A DNA stretch of 64,000 bases from Microcystis wesenbergii FACHB-1317 (GTDB taxonomy: Bacteria > Cyanobacteriota > Cyanobacteriia > Cyanobacteriales > Microcystaceae). The notes beneath the pieces are model-generated. The model was not told where the DNA came from. It searched no databases and worked only from the letters and a program-made list of their open reading frames with translations. Shown here piece after piece: positions 17,069 to 25,478 of the stretch (its first letter is position 1; the number at the start of each line of letters is the position of its first letter). The DNA lies in the NCBI RefSeq assembly GCF_014696875.1, contig NZ_JACJQV010000160.1, positions 1 through 64,000 of the forward strand. The letters run 5' to 3'. A program made the position numbers and the translations under genes.

Positions 17069-18253
17069 ATGAAACTACTTTACACCTTAACAGCCTACCC
17101 CCCCGCCATCGGTGGAGCGCAACTGCATCAACATCTTTTAGCCCAACAGCTGCACCAAAAACACCCAATCCAAGTTATTACCCACTGGAACCAAAATCGC
17201 ACGGATTGGCTCCTAGGAACCACCCTGAAAGCACCCCAAAAAAGTCAAGATTATACTATTGATCATATTCCCGTTCATCAAATTGGTATTAGTCTTCAGG
17301 ATAAAATTAAACTCTTACCTTATCTGCCCATATATTATCCCTTAATGTCTCTTGCTCTCCCCAAACTTGCCGATATTTTAGAGAGTTATTTAACTAATTA
17401 TGCCCAAGATAAAGATTTAATTCATAACGTCAGAATTGGTCGCGAGGGACTCAGTTACGCTTCCTATAATCTCGCTAAAAAACTAGATATTCCCTTCGTT
17501 TTCACCCCTGTGCATCATCCCCGGTGGGTGGGGTGGCGCTATCGAGAATATATTAAACTTTATCAATTAGCTGATGCCGTGATTACCCTAACCAATAACG
17601 AAAAACAAATCCTGATTAAATTAGGAGTAAAAGAAGACAAAATTCATACCACTGGAGTCGGTCCAATTCTTGCTGCTCATGCTGATCCCGAAGATTTTAA
17701 ACAACGTTATCAAATCAATGAACCGATGGTACTTTTTTTGGGGCAACACTATCCCTACAAAGGTTATCAACAACTCCTACAAGCAGCTAGTCAAATTTGG
17801 CAAAAAATCCCCGAAACGAAATTTGTTTTTGTCGGTCCAACTGTGGGCAATTCTGAACAGATTTATGCCCAATATCAAGACCCTAGAATTATTCGTTTAG
17901 GTAGCGTGGATTTACAGACCAAAACCGACGCTTTGGCTGCTTGTACTCTTCTCTGTGTGCCTTCAACCCAAGAAAGTTTTGGGGGAGTCTATACAGAAGC
18001 TTGGAGTTTTGCTAAACCCGTCATCGGTTGTGATATTCCTGCGGTTGCTGAGGTGATTTCTCAAGGGGTTGATGGCTTTTTAGTCCCCCAAGAATCTCAA
18101 TCCATAGCCGAGACAATTTGTCAAGTATTATTAGCTAATAATTTAGCCGCTAGTCTCGGAATAGCCGGTCAAAGAAAAGTAGAAGAAAAATTCACTTGGC
18201 AACGATTAGCAGAAAAAACCGAGCAAATTTATCGATATTTACTAGCTAAATAA
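17069..18253 (+). CDS. Glycosyltransferase family 4
   Basis: This 394-residue protein has a GT-B fold. The N-terminal glycine loop PPAIGGAQLHQHLLAQQL is the acceptor-side Rossmann start. The C-terminal donor domain contains LGQHYPYKGYQQLLQAAS, then the E-x7-E region of retaining GT4 enzymes, CVPSTQESFGGVYTEAWSFA with KPVIGCDIPAVAEVI. It probably uses a nucleotide sugar to extend a lipid-linked or surface glycan in the cytoplasm. The acceptor is unknown. It starts 6 bp after the hepT-like gene and may be co-transcribed with it, although the functions are unrelated. The 245 bp that follow hold nothing recognisable. Confidence 0.83.
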   Translation: MKLLYTLTAYPPAIGGAQLHQHLLAQQLHQKHPIQVITHWNQNRTDWLLGTTLKAPQKSQDYTIDHIPVHQIGISLQDKIKLLPYLPIYYPLMSLALPKLADILESYLTNYAQDKDLIHNVRIGREGLSYASYNLAKKLDIPFVFTPVHHPRWVGWRYREYIKLYQLADAVITLTNNEKQILIKLGVKEDKIHTTGVGPILAAHADPEDFKQRYQINEPMVLFLGQHYPYKGYQQLLQAASQIWQKIPETKFVFVGPTVGNSEQIYAQYQDPRIIRLGSVDLQTKTDALAACTLLCVPSTQESFGGVYTEAWSFAKPVIGCDIPAVAEVISQGVDGFLVPQESQSIAETICQVLLANNLAASLGIAGQRKVEEKFTWQRLAEKTEQIYRYLLAK

Positions 18254-18498
18254 GTTAAGTCAAAAAAGACAATCTTTCACTGATAATTTGACTAATAAAT
18301 GAACAAATCTAGAAATTATGGCATCGAACCATGATTTCCTCGCTATCTCTCCCCCTCTCAAATATTCATAAAAGAACCCATGAGCCTTCAGCTTACCACC
18401 GACTAAGAAGGGCAAGAGCTTTAATCCATTTGAATTGACTTTTTTTTCCGAACCGTCAACTTCATTTCATAGGGGTTATTCTGACTTGAAAAAGTTAT

Positions 18499-19155
18499 TT
18501 AACCTACTTCCGATGATGGCTGTACTTTCTGGCCTATTTTCGGTTCCGTCCCTGCCAACAATCTTTTAATATTACCCTGATGACGAACAATCACATAGAT
18601 TCCACCCATCAAACTAAATAAAATATAGGGGAGAGGTTGACCCAAAACAACCATTAAAATATTCACCACCAGCGCCCCGATAATCGAACCTAAAGAAACA
18701 ATCCGGAAAAGTGTGAGCATAACCAAAAAACTCGCCAAAGTTCCGCAAGCCACTAGGGGATTCATCACTAATAAAACCCCTAAACTGGTGGCGACGGATT
18801 TCCCCCCGCTAAAATTCAAGAAAATCGATTTACTATGACCAATGATTGCCCCCAATGCTGCCCCGATAATTAACCAATAATACCAACTTTCTGGGAGAGG
18901 ATTGACATCCATAAAATATAGTCCTCGTACCAGGGCCACCGCCGCCATTCCTTTTAACATATCAATTAATAACACCGTCGCCCCGGCAGTTTTTCCCAGA
19001 GTTCTCAGCACATTGGTAGCCCCAGTGGAACCGGAACCATAGTCACGAATATCGATACCTTTGCTGTATTTACCGATTAAATAACCCGTGGGAATTGAAC
19101 CGAGCAGATAGGATAAAAGCAAGACAGTAAGACTGATAAGAATCGGCATAAGCAT
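18499..19155 (-). CDS. plsY: Glycerol-3-phosphate acyltransferase PlsY
   Basis: The protein has 218 residues with five hydrophobic segments. All three PlsY motifs are intact: YGSGSTGATNVLRTLGK (motif 1), GHSKSIFLNFSGGKSVAT (motif 2) and VIVRHQGNIKRLLAG (motif 3). It transfers acyl from acyl-phosphate to glycerol-3-phosphate at the inner membrane, giving lysophosphatidic acid. A start two codons downstream (MPIL) is an alternative. It is the canonical PlsY of the window, useful for contrast with the degenerate PlsY-like domain of the fusion protein at 59.8 kb. Confidence 0.93.
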   Translation of the reverse strand: MLMPILISLTVLLLSYLLGSIPTGYLIGKYSKGIDIRDYGSGSTGATNVLRTLGKTAGATVLLIDMLKGMAAVALVRGLYFMDVNPLPESWYYWLIIGAALGAIIGHSKSIFLNFSGGKSVATSLGVLLVMNPLVACGTLASFLVMLTLFRIVSLGSIIGALVVNILMVVLGQPLPYILFSLMGGIYVIVRHQGNIKRLLAGTEPKIGQKVQPSSEVG

Positions 19156-19223
19156 AAATTAAACCCAATTTTTAGCAAGAGCGAGCGCCGTCATCAGTGT
19201 ATCAGCCCGAAGACAAAAAACAC

Positions 19224-19919
19224 TCACAGGGAACCATAGACGGGAATTGCCGCCCCGCGCAAGTCTTTCGCCCCTTCCCCCGCTAGAAAACAGATCACCT
19301 CGGCTAGAGATTGGGGACTTACCCAGTCCTTGGCATTTGCCTCTCCCATCGCTTCCCGGTTGCCCGGAGTATCGATAACACTGGGCAAAACCACGTTAGC
19401 GGTAATATTAGTCTGTTTGGTTTCTTCTGCGATCGCTTGGGTTAAAGCCACTACCGCCGCTTTCGAGGCACAATAGGCGGCCAAATTTGCCCCCGGTTGT
19501 ACGGCACCACGAGAACCGATAGTGACGATACGACCATAATTATGAAGTTTCATCGAGCGTAAACAGTGTTTACACAGTAAAAAAGTGCTATGGAGGTTTA
19601 AATCGAACATTTTTAGCCAATCTTCATAGCTAAACTCCTCCGTCGCCCCCATGGTAAAACCCCCGACTAGATGAATTAAAACATCGACCCGACCGAGATC
19701 ATCAATTAATCTAGCCACGGCAGTTTCTTGGGTTAAATCCACCCTGACAAAGCGAATACGCTCAAATTCCGCCGCACTCAGCCGAGATTTCAGACGACCC
19801 ACCTCCCTTTCCTCCCGATAGGTCATGGTCAGATGACCGCCATGGTGTAAAACCGCCGGAGTGACTCCTAAACCCAGTCCTCCCGTACCGCCGGTCAGCA
19901 ATACCCGTTTATCTTTCAT
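19224..19919 (-). CDS. Short-chain dehydrogenase/reductase
   Basis: This 231-residue classical SDR has the NAD(P)-binding loop LLTGGTGGLGLGV and the strand end HLVGGFTMGA. The catalytic-type Ser region is IVTIGSRG, and the YCASK motif (Tyr/Lys) is present, followed by AIAEETKQTNITANVVLPSV. It resembles FabG-like reductases but is shorter, and the substrate cannot be deduced. It lies between plsY and an ABC ATPase on the same strand (68 bp and about 82 bp spacers), possibly in one transcription unit. Confidence 0.82.
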   Translation of the reverse strand: MKDKRVLLTGGTGGLGLGVTPAVLHHGGHLTMTYREEREVGRLKSRLSAAEFERIRFVRVDLTQETAVARLIDDLGRVDVLIHLVGGFTMGATEEFSYEDWLKMFDLNLHSTFLLCKHCLRSMKLHNYGRIVTIGSRGAVQPGANLAAYCASKAAVVALTQAIAEETKQTNITANVVLPSVIDTPGNREAMGEANAKDWVSPQSLAEVICFLAGEGAKDLRGAAIPVYGSL

Positions 19920-20001
19920 ATTGATTGATAGATAGTCGATCGCTCCAATTATAGACGATTTAACCAGTCAATTAGGCAATATTACAGCCTTTCTCCCTGA
20001 A

Positions 20002-21027
20002 CTAGGATTCCTTCATCGCTTGTTTTTTCTCCGCTTTCAGGTCGCGACTGCTGGCGGCGGCAATTTCCGCATCCATCAGGGTGCGTCCAGTGGCCGCCAG
20101 ATAGACATCATCGAGACTAGGGCGGGATTGGGCGATGCTAAACACGGGTAATCCCGATTCGGCTAGGGTTTGCTCAATTTTGCTTAAAGGATTGCTATTG
20201 GCCGTGACGATGAGATTCAGGGAGTTACCCTGGACGGTATTGACGATCACTTCCTCGACAAAAGGCAGACGGGATAATAACTCTTTCGCCTTAAAAGCTT
20301 CTTCCTCTGGGGAAAATTCCCGCACTTTTAGGGTAATGCGATCGCCGCCCAGTTGCTCCTTCAGTTGTGAGGGGGTACCGCGAGCGATGACGATACCATT
20401 GTCGATAATTGCCAAGTTATCGGCCAAAGCGTCGATTTCTTCGAGATAATGGCTGGTAATTAATACACTGGTTCCGGCCGCCCGCAATTGTCGCAGAAAA
20501 TCCCAGACAATCAAACGACTTTCGATATCGAGTCCCACAGTCGGTTCATCCAGCACCAAAACTTCCGGCTGATGCAGTAATCCCGCCGCTAAATCCAGCC
20601 GTTTTTTGATGCCGCCGGAATAGGTTCCTGTTTTTTTGTCGGCGTATTCCTCTAATCCTAAAAGATTTATTAATTCTTTGATGCGATCTCTTGACTTTTG
20701 AGCGGGAATGTGATATATGGCCGCTTGTAGTTGTAACAGTTCCCGGCCAGTGAGCATTTTATCGAGGGCGACTTCTTGGGCAACGTACCCCAGGCGTTTA
20801 CGGGCGGATTTGGGGTTATTCAAGGCATCGACACCCCCCACCTCGATTTTGCCGCCATCGGGTTTAGCAAGGGTACAAAGACAGCGAATCGTGGTGGTTT
20901 TCCCCGCACCATTGGGACCGAGTAAACCGAAGATTTCCGCCGCTGCCACGGTAAAGGAGATATCTTTAACCGCTGCCGTCTGACCGTAGGATTTTTTTAA
21001 CTTTTCGATCGCCACCGCAAGGGTCAT
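20002..21027 (-). CDS. ABC transporter ATP-binding protein (DrrA-like)
   Basis: The protein has about 341 residues. The ATPase is complete: Walker A GLLGPNGAGKTTT, the Q-loop at YVAQEVALD, signature YSGGIKKRLDLAAGL, Walker B VLVLDEPTVGLD and the H-loop ITSHYLEE. The C-terminal 100 residues form the extra domain usual in the daunorubicin-resistance/Nod-factor exporter type, ending in a Lys-rich tail. It would energise an ABC-2 permease, but none is visible in the window next to it. The ATG at 21027 starts the conserved region, and a GTG at 21045 adds six residues. Confidence 0.85.
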   Translation of the reverse strand: MTLAVAIEKLKKSYGQTAAVKDISFTVAAAEIFGLLGPNGAGKTTTIRCLCTLAKPDGGKIEVGGVDALNNPKSARKRLGYVAQEVALDKMLTGRELLQLQAAIYHIPAQKSRDRIKELINLLGLEEYADKKTGTYSGGIKKRLDLAAGLLHQPEVLVLDEPTVGLDIESRLIVWDFLRQLRAAGTSVLITSHYLEEIDALADNLAIIDNGIVIARGTPSQLKEQLGGDRITLKVREFSPEEEAFKAKELLSRLPFVEEVIVNTVQGNSLNLIVTANSNPLSKIEQTLAESGLPVFSIAQSRPSLDDVYLAATGRTLMDAEIAAASSRDLKAEKKQAMKES

Positions 21028-21108
21028 AAGCTGATTTTCGCCCACTTGAGCGAGACAATTTTTTTGTTAACTTTCTCGGTCTATTTTAACCCAGATTCCC
21101 CACTTCAA

Positions 21109-21160
21109 AAGGAAACTCTCAGCTAAAATTGGGCGTTACTTGCGATTTGATCACTCAATC
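21109..21160. repeat. Dispersed repeat, copy 1
   Basis: ggaaactctcagctaaaatt...gggcgttact...tcactcaatc matches 35975-36027 at about 45 of 52 positions. Both copies are intergenic, and each has a GCATCTCA-type end motif within 60 bp (here as gtgagatgct near 21213). It is part of the 278-bp spacer upstream of the ABC gene. Confidence 0.65.
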
Positions 21161-21323
21161 CCAGCTTTTGCGGGGTAGAACCCCCAAAACCCAGAGCGCA
21201 TTAGTTTTTCCGTGAGATGCTTACACGCAGTTGTTAATATATTTGTATAAAACTTTTTCAGCCAGCCCTATTTAATCCTGAGATTTTTAAGTTCTGTCCT
21301 TGTCTCCAGAATCTCTCCCTTAG

Positions 21324-21503
21324 TTAACTTCTTAACCCAATACCGGGTGCATAGCACTCTAGTACATTTCCCGTCAGACTGCAACTAATTAACAGATAAT
21401 CACAGCGAGGACAGGCGGTGCTAACGAGATGGTGTTCTAAAATATGCTGTCTTTCGGCAAAATTTCCACAATTAGGACAGCGTACTTGTTGCAGGGTGAT
21501 CAT
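21324..21503 (-). CDS. 59-residue zinc-ribbon-like protein
   Basis: A small gene starts at the ATG at 21503 and ends at the TAA at 21324-21326. The sequence opens MITLQQVRCPNCGNFAERQH and has a second pair in ACPRCDYLL. Thus C9-x2-C12 and C31-x2-C34 form a rubredoxin/zinc-ribbon-type four-cysteine site, with further cysteines at 41 and 50. Its length and cysteine spacing argue for a real metal-binding protein. The role is unknown; small replication-restart or regulatory zinc fingers of this kind are conserved in cyanobacteria. The 290 bp upstream hold no other feature that I recognise. Confidence 0.65.
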   Translation of the reverse strand: MITLQQVRCPNCGNFAERQHILEHHLVSTACPRCDYLLISCSLTGNVLECYAPGIGLRS

Positions 21504-21796
21504 AGCAAACCTCGTTAATTAGTTATCTTTTGTATATAAAGCTAGTTTTTCTTGATCCCAATCGGTTTAAGTCTATTTTTTCCTTGATCCCCATTATGAA
21601 CTCGATCATCTGATCTGGCTAGTAATTTTTACTAAACTTTGCAATTTTTCTTGAAAAATTTAATAATTTCTTCCTAGGGTTTTTTACCGTGATCGGATAG
21701 GCATCGGCAATTTTGGGGAAGAGAAAGCCGGAAAGTGAACTCTTAAACTGCTGATCCCTTACTGCTATAATTACGGCTGAGATTATTGATTATCCT

Positions 21797-22930
21797 ATGA
21801 AGTACGCTCTGGTTCACGAGTGGTTAACCCCAAAAGCGACAGGGGGATCGGAATTAGTGGTTAAGGAGATTTTACAATGTCTAGAGGCGGATTTATACGC
21901 TTTGATCGATTTTGAGTCCACTAATCCCGATAGTTATCTCTATGGTCGCTCGATCGGGACAACTTTTCTGCAAAATTTCCCGAAAGCGAGAAATGGCGTC
22001 CAAAAATACTTACCTTTTCTTCCCCTAGCGATCGAGCAGTTAAATTTAGAGGATTATGATGTAGTTTTATCCTCTTCCCATTGTGTGGCTAAAGGGGTTT
22101 TAATACGACCAGATCAGGTTCACATTTGTTACTGTCACAGTCCGATGCGTTATGCTTGGGATTTAACTTTTGACTATCTGGCTAATAGTAAGTTAGGACG
22201 GGGATTACCCGGTATTTTTACCCGTTATCTTTTGCATGGTTTGCGTCAGTGGGATGTGATTTCTGCTAATCGTGTGGACTATTTTCTGGCTAATTCCCAC
22301 CACACCGCTAGACGAATTTGGCGCTGTTATCGACGGGAGGCAAAAGTTATTTATCCTCCCGTACAAATTGAGCGTTTTCCCTACCAAGAGAAAAAAGAAG
22401 ATTTTTATTTAGTGGTATCTCGTTTGGTTAGTTATAAAAAAGTCCCTTTAATTGTGGAGGCATTTAATCAATTGGGATTACCCCTAGTGGTTATTGGAGA
22501 TGGTCCCCAGATGGCTTTAATTCGACAGTTAGCGAGGGATAATATTCAGATTTTAGGTTCCGTGTCCGATCGAATAGTAGCAGAGTATATGTCGAAAGCA
22601 AAAGCGTTTATTTATGCTGCCTGTGAGGATTTTGGTATTGCTTTAGTGGAAGCGCAAGCTTGTGGCACTCCCGTGATTGCATTTGCCGCCGGAGGTGCTT
22701 TAGAAACCGTGCGGGAGCTGCGGGAAAATTCTCCCCAGGGAACAGGATTACTTTTTGGGGAACAAAATCCCCAATCTTTGGTAGCAGCAGTTAACTATTT
22801 TGTTGATCACGGTGATAGAATTGCTCCAGAAAATTGTCGGCAACAGGCTAATAGATTTACTCCTGAAATCTTTCAAAGTAACTATAGTTTATTTGTCGAG
22901 GAACATTCAATATCTAAAAATTATTGCTAA
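21797..22930 (+). CDS. Glycosyltransferase family 4 (mannosyltransferase-like)
   Basis: The protein has 377 residues. It starts MKYALVHEWLTPKATGGSEL, with the GGSE acceptor-side loop. HICYCHSPMRYAWDL is typical of GT4 enzymes near WcaI/GtfA in exopolysaccharide clusters. The donor domain has LVVSRLVSYKKVPLIVEAFN and the retaining-GT E-x7-E box CEDFGIALVEAQACGTPVIA. It probably transfers a hexose in surface-polysaccharide synthesis. It stands alone, with an FkbM-type methyltransferase on the opposite strand 413 bp away. Confidence 0.85.
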   Translation: MKYALVHEWLTPKATGGSELVVKEILQCLEADLYALIDFESTNPDSYLYGRSIGTTFLQNFPKARNGVQKYLPFLPLAIEQLNLEDYDVVLSSSHCVAKGVLIRPDQVHICYCHSPMRYAWDLTFDYLANSKLGRGLPGIFTRYLLHGLRQWDVISANRVDYFLANSHHTARRIWRCYRREAKVIYPPVQIERFPYQEKKEDFYLVVSRLVSYKKVPLIVEAFNQLGLPLVVIGDGPQMALIRQLARDNIQILGSVSDRIVAEYMSKAKAFIYAACEDFGIALVEAQACGTPVIAFAAGGALETVRELRENSPQGTGLLFGEQNPQSLVAAVNYFVDHGDRIAPENCRQQANRFTPEIFQSNYSLFVEEHSISKNYC

Positions 22931-23223
22931 GTTTAATTAGAGCAGTTATCCTAATGGTGAGCTACGAGGTTTTCGTTTTAGGGAGTCAGTTATCGGTCGT
23001 TGATAACAAATTAGGTTACACTTTATCTTAAGGAGAAACGCTGTAAAAGAGGGCGAAAACAATAATATCATTTCCTCAATGGTGGGAGTGCATCACCTGC
23101 GCTCAAAATGTAATATTATGGATATTTCTCGAAAGTGGAGATGTACCTTTGCGTTAGACAATCAACTGTTTTTAGAAAACAAAGGTGGATTTTAATATTG
23201 CCCTAACCCAACAAAATTAATTT
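22931..23223. other. Gene-free stretch with element debris
   Basis: This region is part of a 413-bp gap. It contains one unpaired element end (gagaaacgctgt near 23035) identical to the termini of the 14328-14422 repeat, and otherwise no ORF or structure that I can name. The remaining part of the gap is the 100-bp ISL3-type MITE. Confidence 0.5.
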
Positions 23224-23323
23224 GGTTCTTCGGCAGGTAGTATGCTAGGGACTCTTTGCTTATCCTGAAAACCTTACGCGTCAAGTCCAGTATTTGTGAT
23301 TGCATAACAAGTACCGAAGAACC
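23224..23323. mobile_element. ISL3-type MITE with 8-bp target duplication
   Basis: The terminal inverted repeats ggttcttcggcaggtagtat and the complement of cataacaagtaccgaagaac match in the outer 10 and more bases. The ends resemble ISL3-family termini, which typically begin GG(C/T)TCTTC. The flanks attaattt (23216-23223) and attaatct (23324-23331) are a 7/8 match, fitting the 8-bp duplication made by ISL3 transposases. At 100 bp it has no coding capacity. Confidence 0.78.
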
Positions 23324-23343
23324 ATTAATCTTTGGGAGTGTTA

Positions 23344-24102
23344 TTAACCTTTTTTGCCCGTTATCTTCTGAGAAAGCTTGCGTAATCCAGTCTTAAAAGG
23401 TAGACGAAAATAAGCCCTTTCTTTGGTATAGATATGGTAATTAGTCAAAAGTCTTTCTGATAAAATATCCAGTCCTGAATCTAGGTAACGGCTATTTTTA
23501 AACAGAACGTTACTAGCATAGAAACAAACAAATTTAAACTCAGGAATCAAAGATTGAATTGTTCTGAGATTAATCTGATTCTCGTACAACTCTCTATCGG
23601 AATATTCCGTATAAAAATATCTGGTTTTAGCTAAAGTTTCTAAACCACCTCTAATTAACTGTTCTTCGGCTCCCTGCACATCTGCCCAAATAAAATCAAC
23701 TTCTGTGATATTATTTTCTTCTGCCCAAGTATCCAAGCGCATAGTTTTAACAGTGGTAGAACTATTAAAAGAGATTTTAGGATAAGCTTTCAAATGTTCC
23801 TGCGGTTTTTTCAGAGAAGAAGAAGCATCGTGTTTGAGTTGATCACCTACTTGCACACCACTTTGATAAAATACCGCCTCACCATCTTGATCGGATAGAG
23901 CCAATTCGTACAATTGAGAGCGAGGATCGTTGACTAGATTTCTGTGTTGTGCAATTACGCGCGTATCGGGTTCAAAACTATAAATTTTGATTCTGGGAAA
24001 TTCCCTGAGAAATTCAAGAGTGTCAGTACCCTTGTGGGCACCTATTTCTAAGATAATCGGATTATCTTTTTTCAGCAATTGTTTGATTAGCTTTTTATCC
24101 AT
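23344..24102 (-). CDS. FkbM-family methyltransferase
   Basis: This 252-residue class I SAM-dependent methyltransferase has motif I PIILEIGAHKGTDTLEFL, motif II acidic end YSFEPDTRV and the FkbM-type motif FIWADVQGAEEQLIRGG. FkbM-type enzymes O-methylate sugars or small metabolites, and in cyanobacteria are often found with glycosyltransferases, as here (GT4 gene upstream on the other strand). The substrate is unknown. The basic C-terminus (KTGLRKLSQKITGKKG) could contact membrane or nucleic acid, but this is speculation. Confidence 0.83.
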   Translation of the reverse strand: MDKKLIKQLLKKDNPIILEIGAHKGTDTLEFLREFPRIKIYSFEPDTRVIAQHRNLVNDPRSQLYELALSDQDGEAVFYQSGVQVGDQLKHDASSSLKKPQEHLKAYPKISFNSSTTVKTMRLDTWAEENNITEVDFIWADVQGAEEQLIRGGLETLAKTRYFYTEYSDRELYENQINLRTIQSLIPEFKFVCFYASNVLFKNSRYLDSGLDILSERLLTNYHIYTKERAYFRLPFKTGLRKLSQKITGKKG

Positions 24103-24272
24103 AAAGGGCAGTTATTCAAAGGGACTGTCAAGACTTTAACCTAAAGTTTCCTTGACGTCAAGTATTTGCAGAAAAAAAAATTAAGCAAACTTAAGAATTA
24201 TAGTAGCGAGAATTGGATGTTTTTTGTAGAATAAATATAACTTGTGATCACAGAAAAGCGAGGATTATAGCC

Positions 24273-25472
24273 GTGCCTTGGAATCGAGTTAATCAATGGG
24301 TAGAAAGACGCTCTTTAGTGGCCCTAGAATCAGCTTATCAGAGAGCGCTGAAAATTAAAGCGATCGAAGATAAACATTTTGGGGGACAAAAAATTTCCCC
24401 GGCTGCCGTGGGAGGAAAAAGTGTTTATGATTACTTTCAAAGTACCCTAGAACGAGAATTATTACAGATACGTCTCGATTTAACTCAAGTGCGTCTGGGT
24501 AATTTTCTTAACCCGCAAACTAACCCAGAAAATAATAACATCCTAGAGACTTTAAAGGTGATCGAGGATATTATCGGTAAATATCGCCTAGATGTAGAGG
24601 AATTGCTGCCCCCATTACCGAATAATCAAACCCCAAATCTGCCTAATACCAATCTCACCAGTGATAAACCCAGGGATAAAGATAACCAGATAATTTCTCC
24701 TGCAACCAGTAATAAATTTTTTAACTTCCAGCAAGAATTAACCCCAGAATACGAACAAACCGTTATTAAACAACTCCGTACCTTGCGACAACAGCAACGG
24801 ATTGCTATTCGTTTTATCCTGATTATTATTTTAGTTCCTCTCTCGGTGCAGGTTATTAGTAGAAACTTCGTCTTTAGCCCTGTTTTAAACTATTTTGGTG
24901 TGGATAGAGCGAAAATATCAGAAGTTTATATTTCTCAGGAAATTGGCGAAAAATATCTCAGGGAATTTGCTAGACTTCAAGAAATACAAGAAATCAAGCA
25001 GGTTTTAGGAGTAGCAAAAGTAGGGCATGAATCGGAGGAAAATTTTCGGGAACAGGTGGAGGAATTATTCAGAGAAGCGGGTTATGAAAGTCAAGATGGT
25101 TGGAAAAACTTGCTCTCCGATATTACTGGATTAATAGCCTTTATTGCGATCTTAATTTTTGGTCGTCAACAATTGGCAATTACGCGAGCTTATGTTAGTC
25201 GTTATTTTCTCAGCTTAAATGATATCACCAAAGCCTTTATCTTTATTCTCTTTACCGATATATTTGTCGGGTTTCACTCGGCGGAGGGTTGGACGGTAAT
25301 CTTAGAAACTTTGTTCCGACACTTTGGTTGGCGCGAGAATATTACATTCATTAGCTTGTTTGTGGCCACTGTTCCCGTTATCCTAGATACCATCTTTAAA
25401 CTATTAATATTTAATTATCTGACTCGTAAATCTCCCACTGCCGCAACTATCCTAGAAAAGATGAACCAGTAA
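24273..25472 (+). CDS. pcxA: Proton extrusion protein PcxA (CemA/CotA family)
   Basis: The protein has about 399 residues when started at the GTG at 24273 (VPWNRVNQWVERRSL), which is preceded by an AGGA-type ribosome-binding site at 24260-24263. An upstream ATG at 24213 reads a non-conserved leader. The N-terminal half is soluble. The C-terminal half has the four membrane segments of CemA (about 195-215, 280-300, 320-345, 360-385) with FHSAEGWTVILETLFRHFGW, a family landmark. It is needed for light-induced Na+-dependent proton extrusion and indirectly for inorganic-carbon uptake. The RND-pump gene begins 6 bp after its stop, so the two are probably co-transcribed. Confidence 0.88.
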   Translation: MPWNRVNQWVERRSLVALESAYQRALKIKAIEDKHFGGQKISPAAVGGKSVYDYFQSTLERELLQIRLDLTQVRLGNFLNPQTNPENNNILETLKVIEDIIGKYRLDVEELLPPLPNNQTPNLPNTNLTSDKPRDKDNQIISPATSNKFFNFQQELTPEYEQTVIKQLRTLRQQQRIAIRFILIIILVPLSVQVISRNFVFSPVLNYFGVDRAKISEVYISQEIGEKYLREFARLQEIQEIKQVLGVAKVGHESEENFREQVEELFREAGYESQDGWKNLLSDITGLIAFIAILIFGRQQLAITRAYVSRYFLSLNDITKAFIFILFTDIFVGFHSAEGWTVILETLFRHFGWRENITFISLFVATVPVILDTIFKLLIFNYLTRKSPTAATILEKMNQ

Positions 25473-25478
25473 CGCCCT

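Noticed and set aside
18254-18498. Possible terminator or small RNA downstream of the GT4 gene
   Set aside because: No stem with a U-tract or conserved motif could be found in the 245-bp gap.
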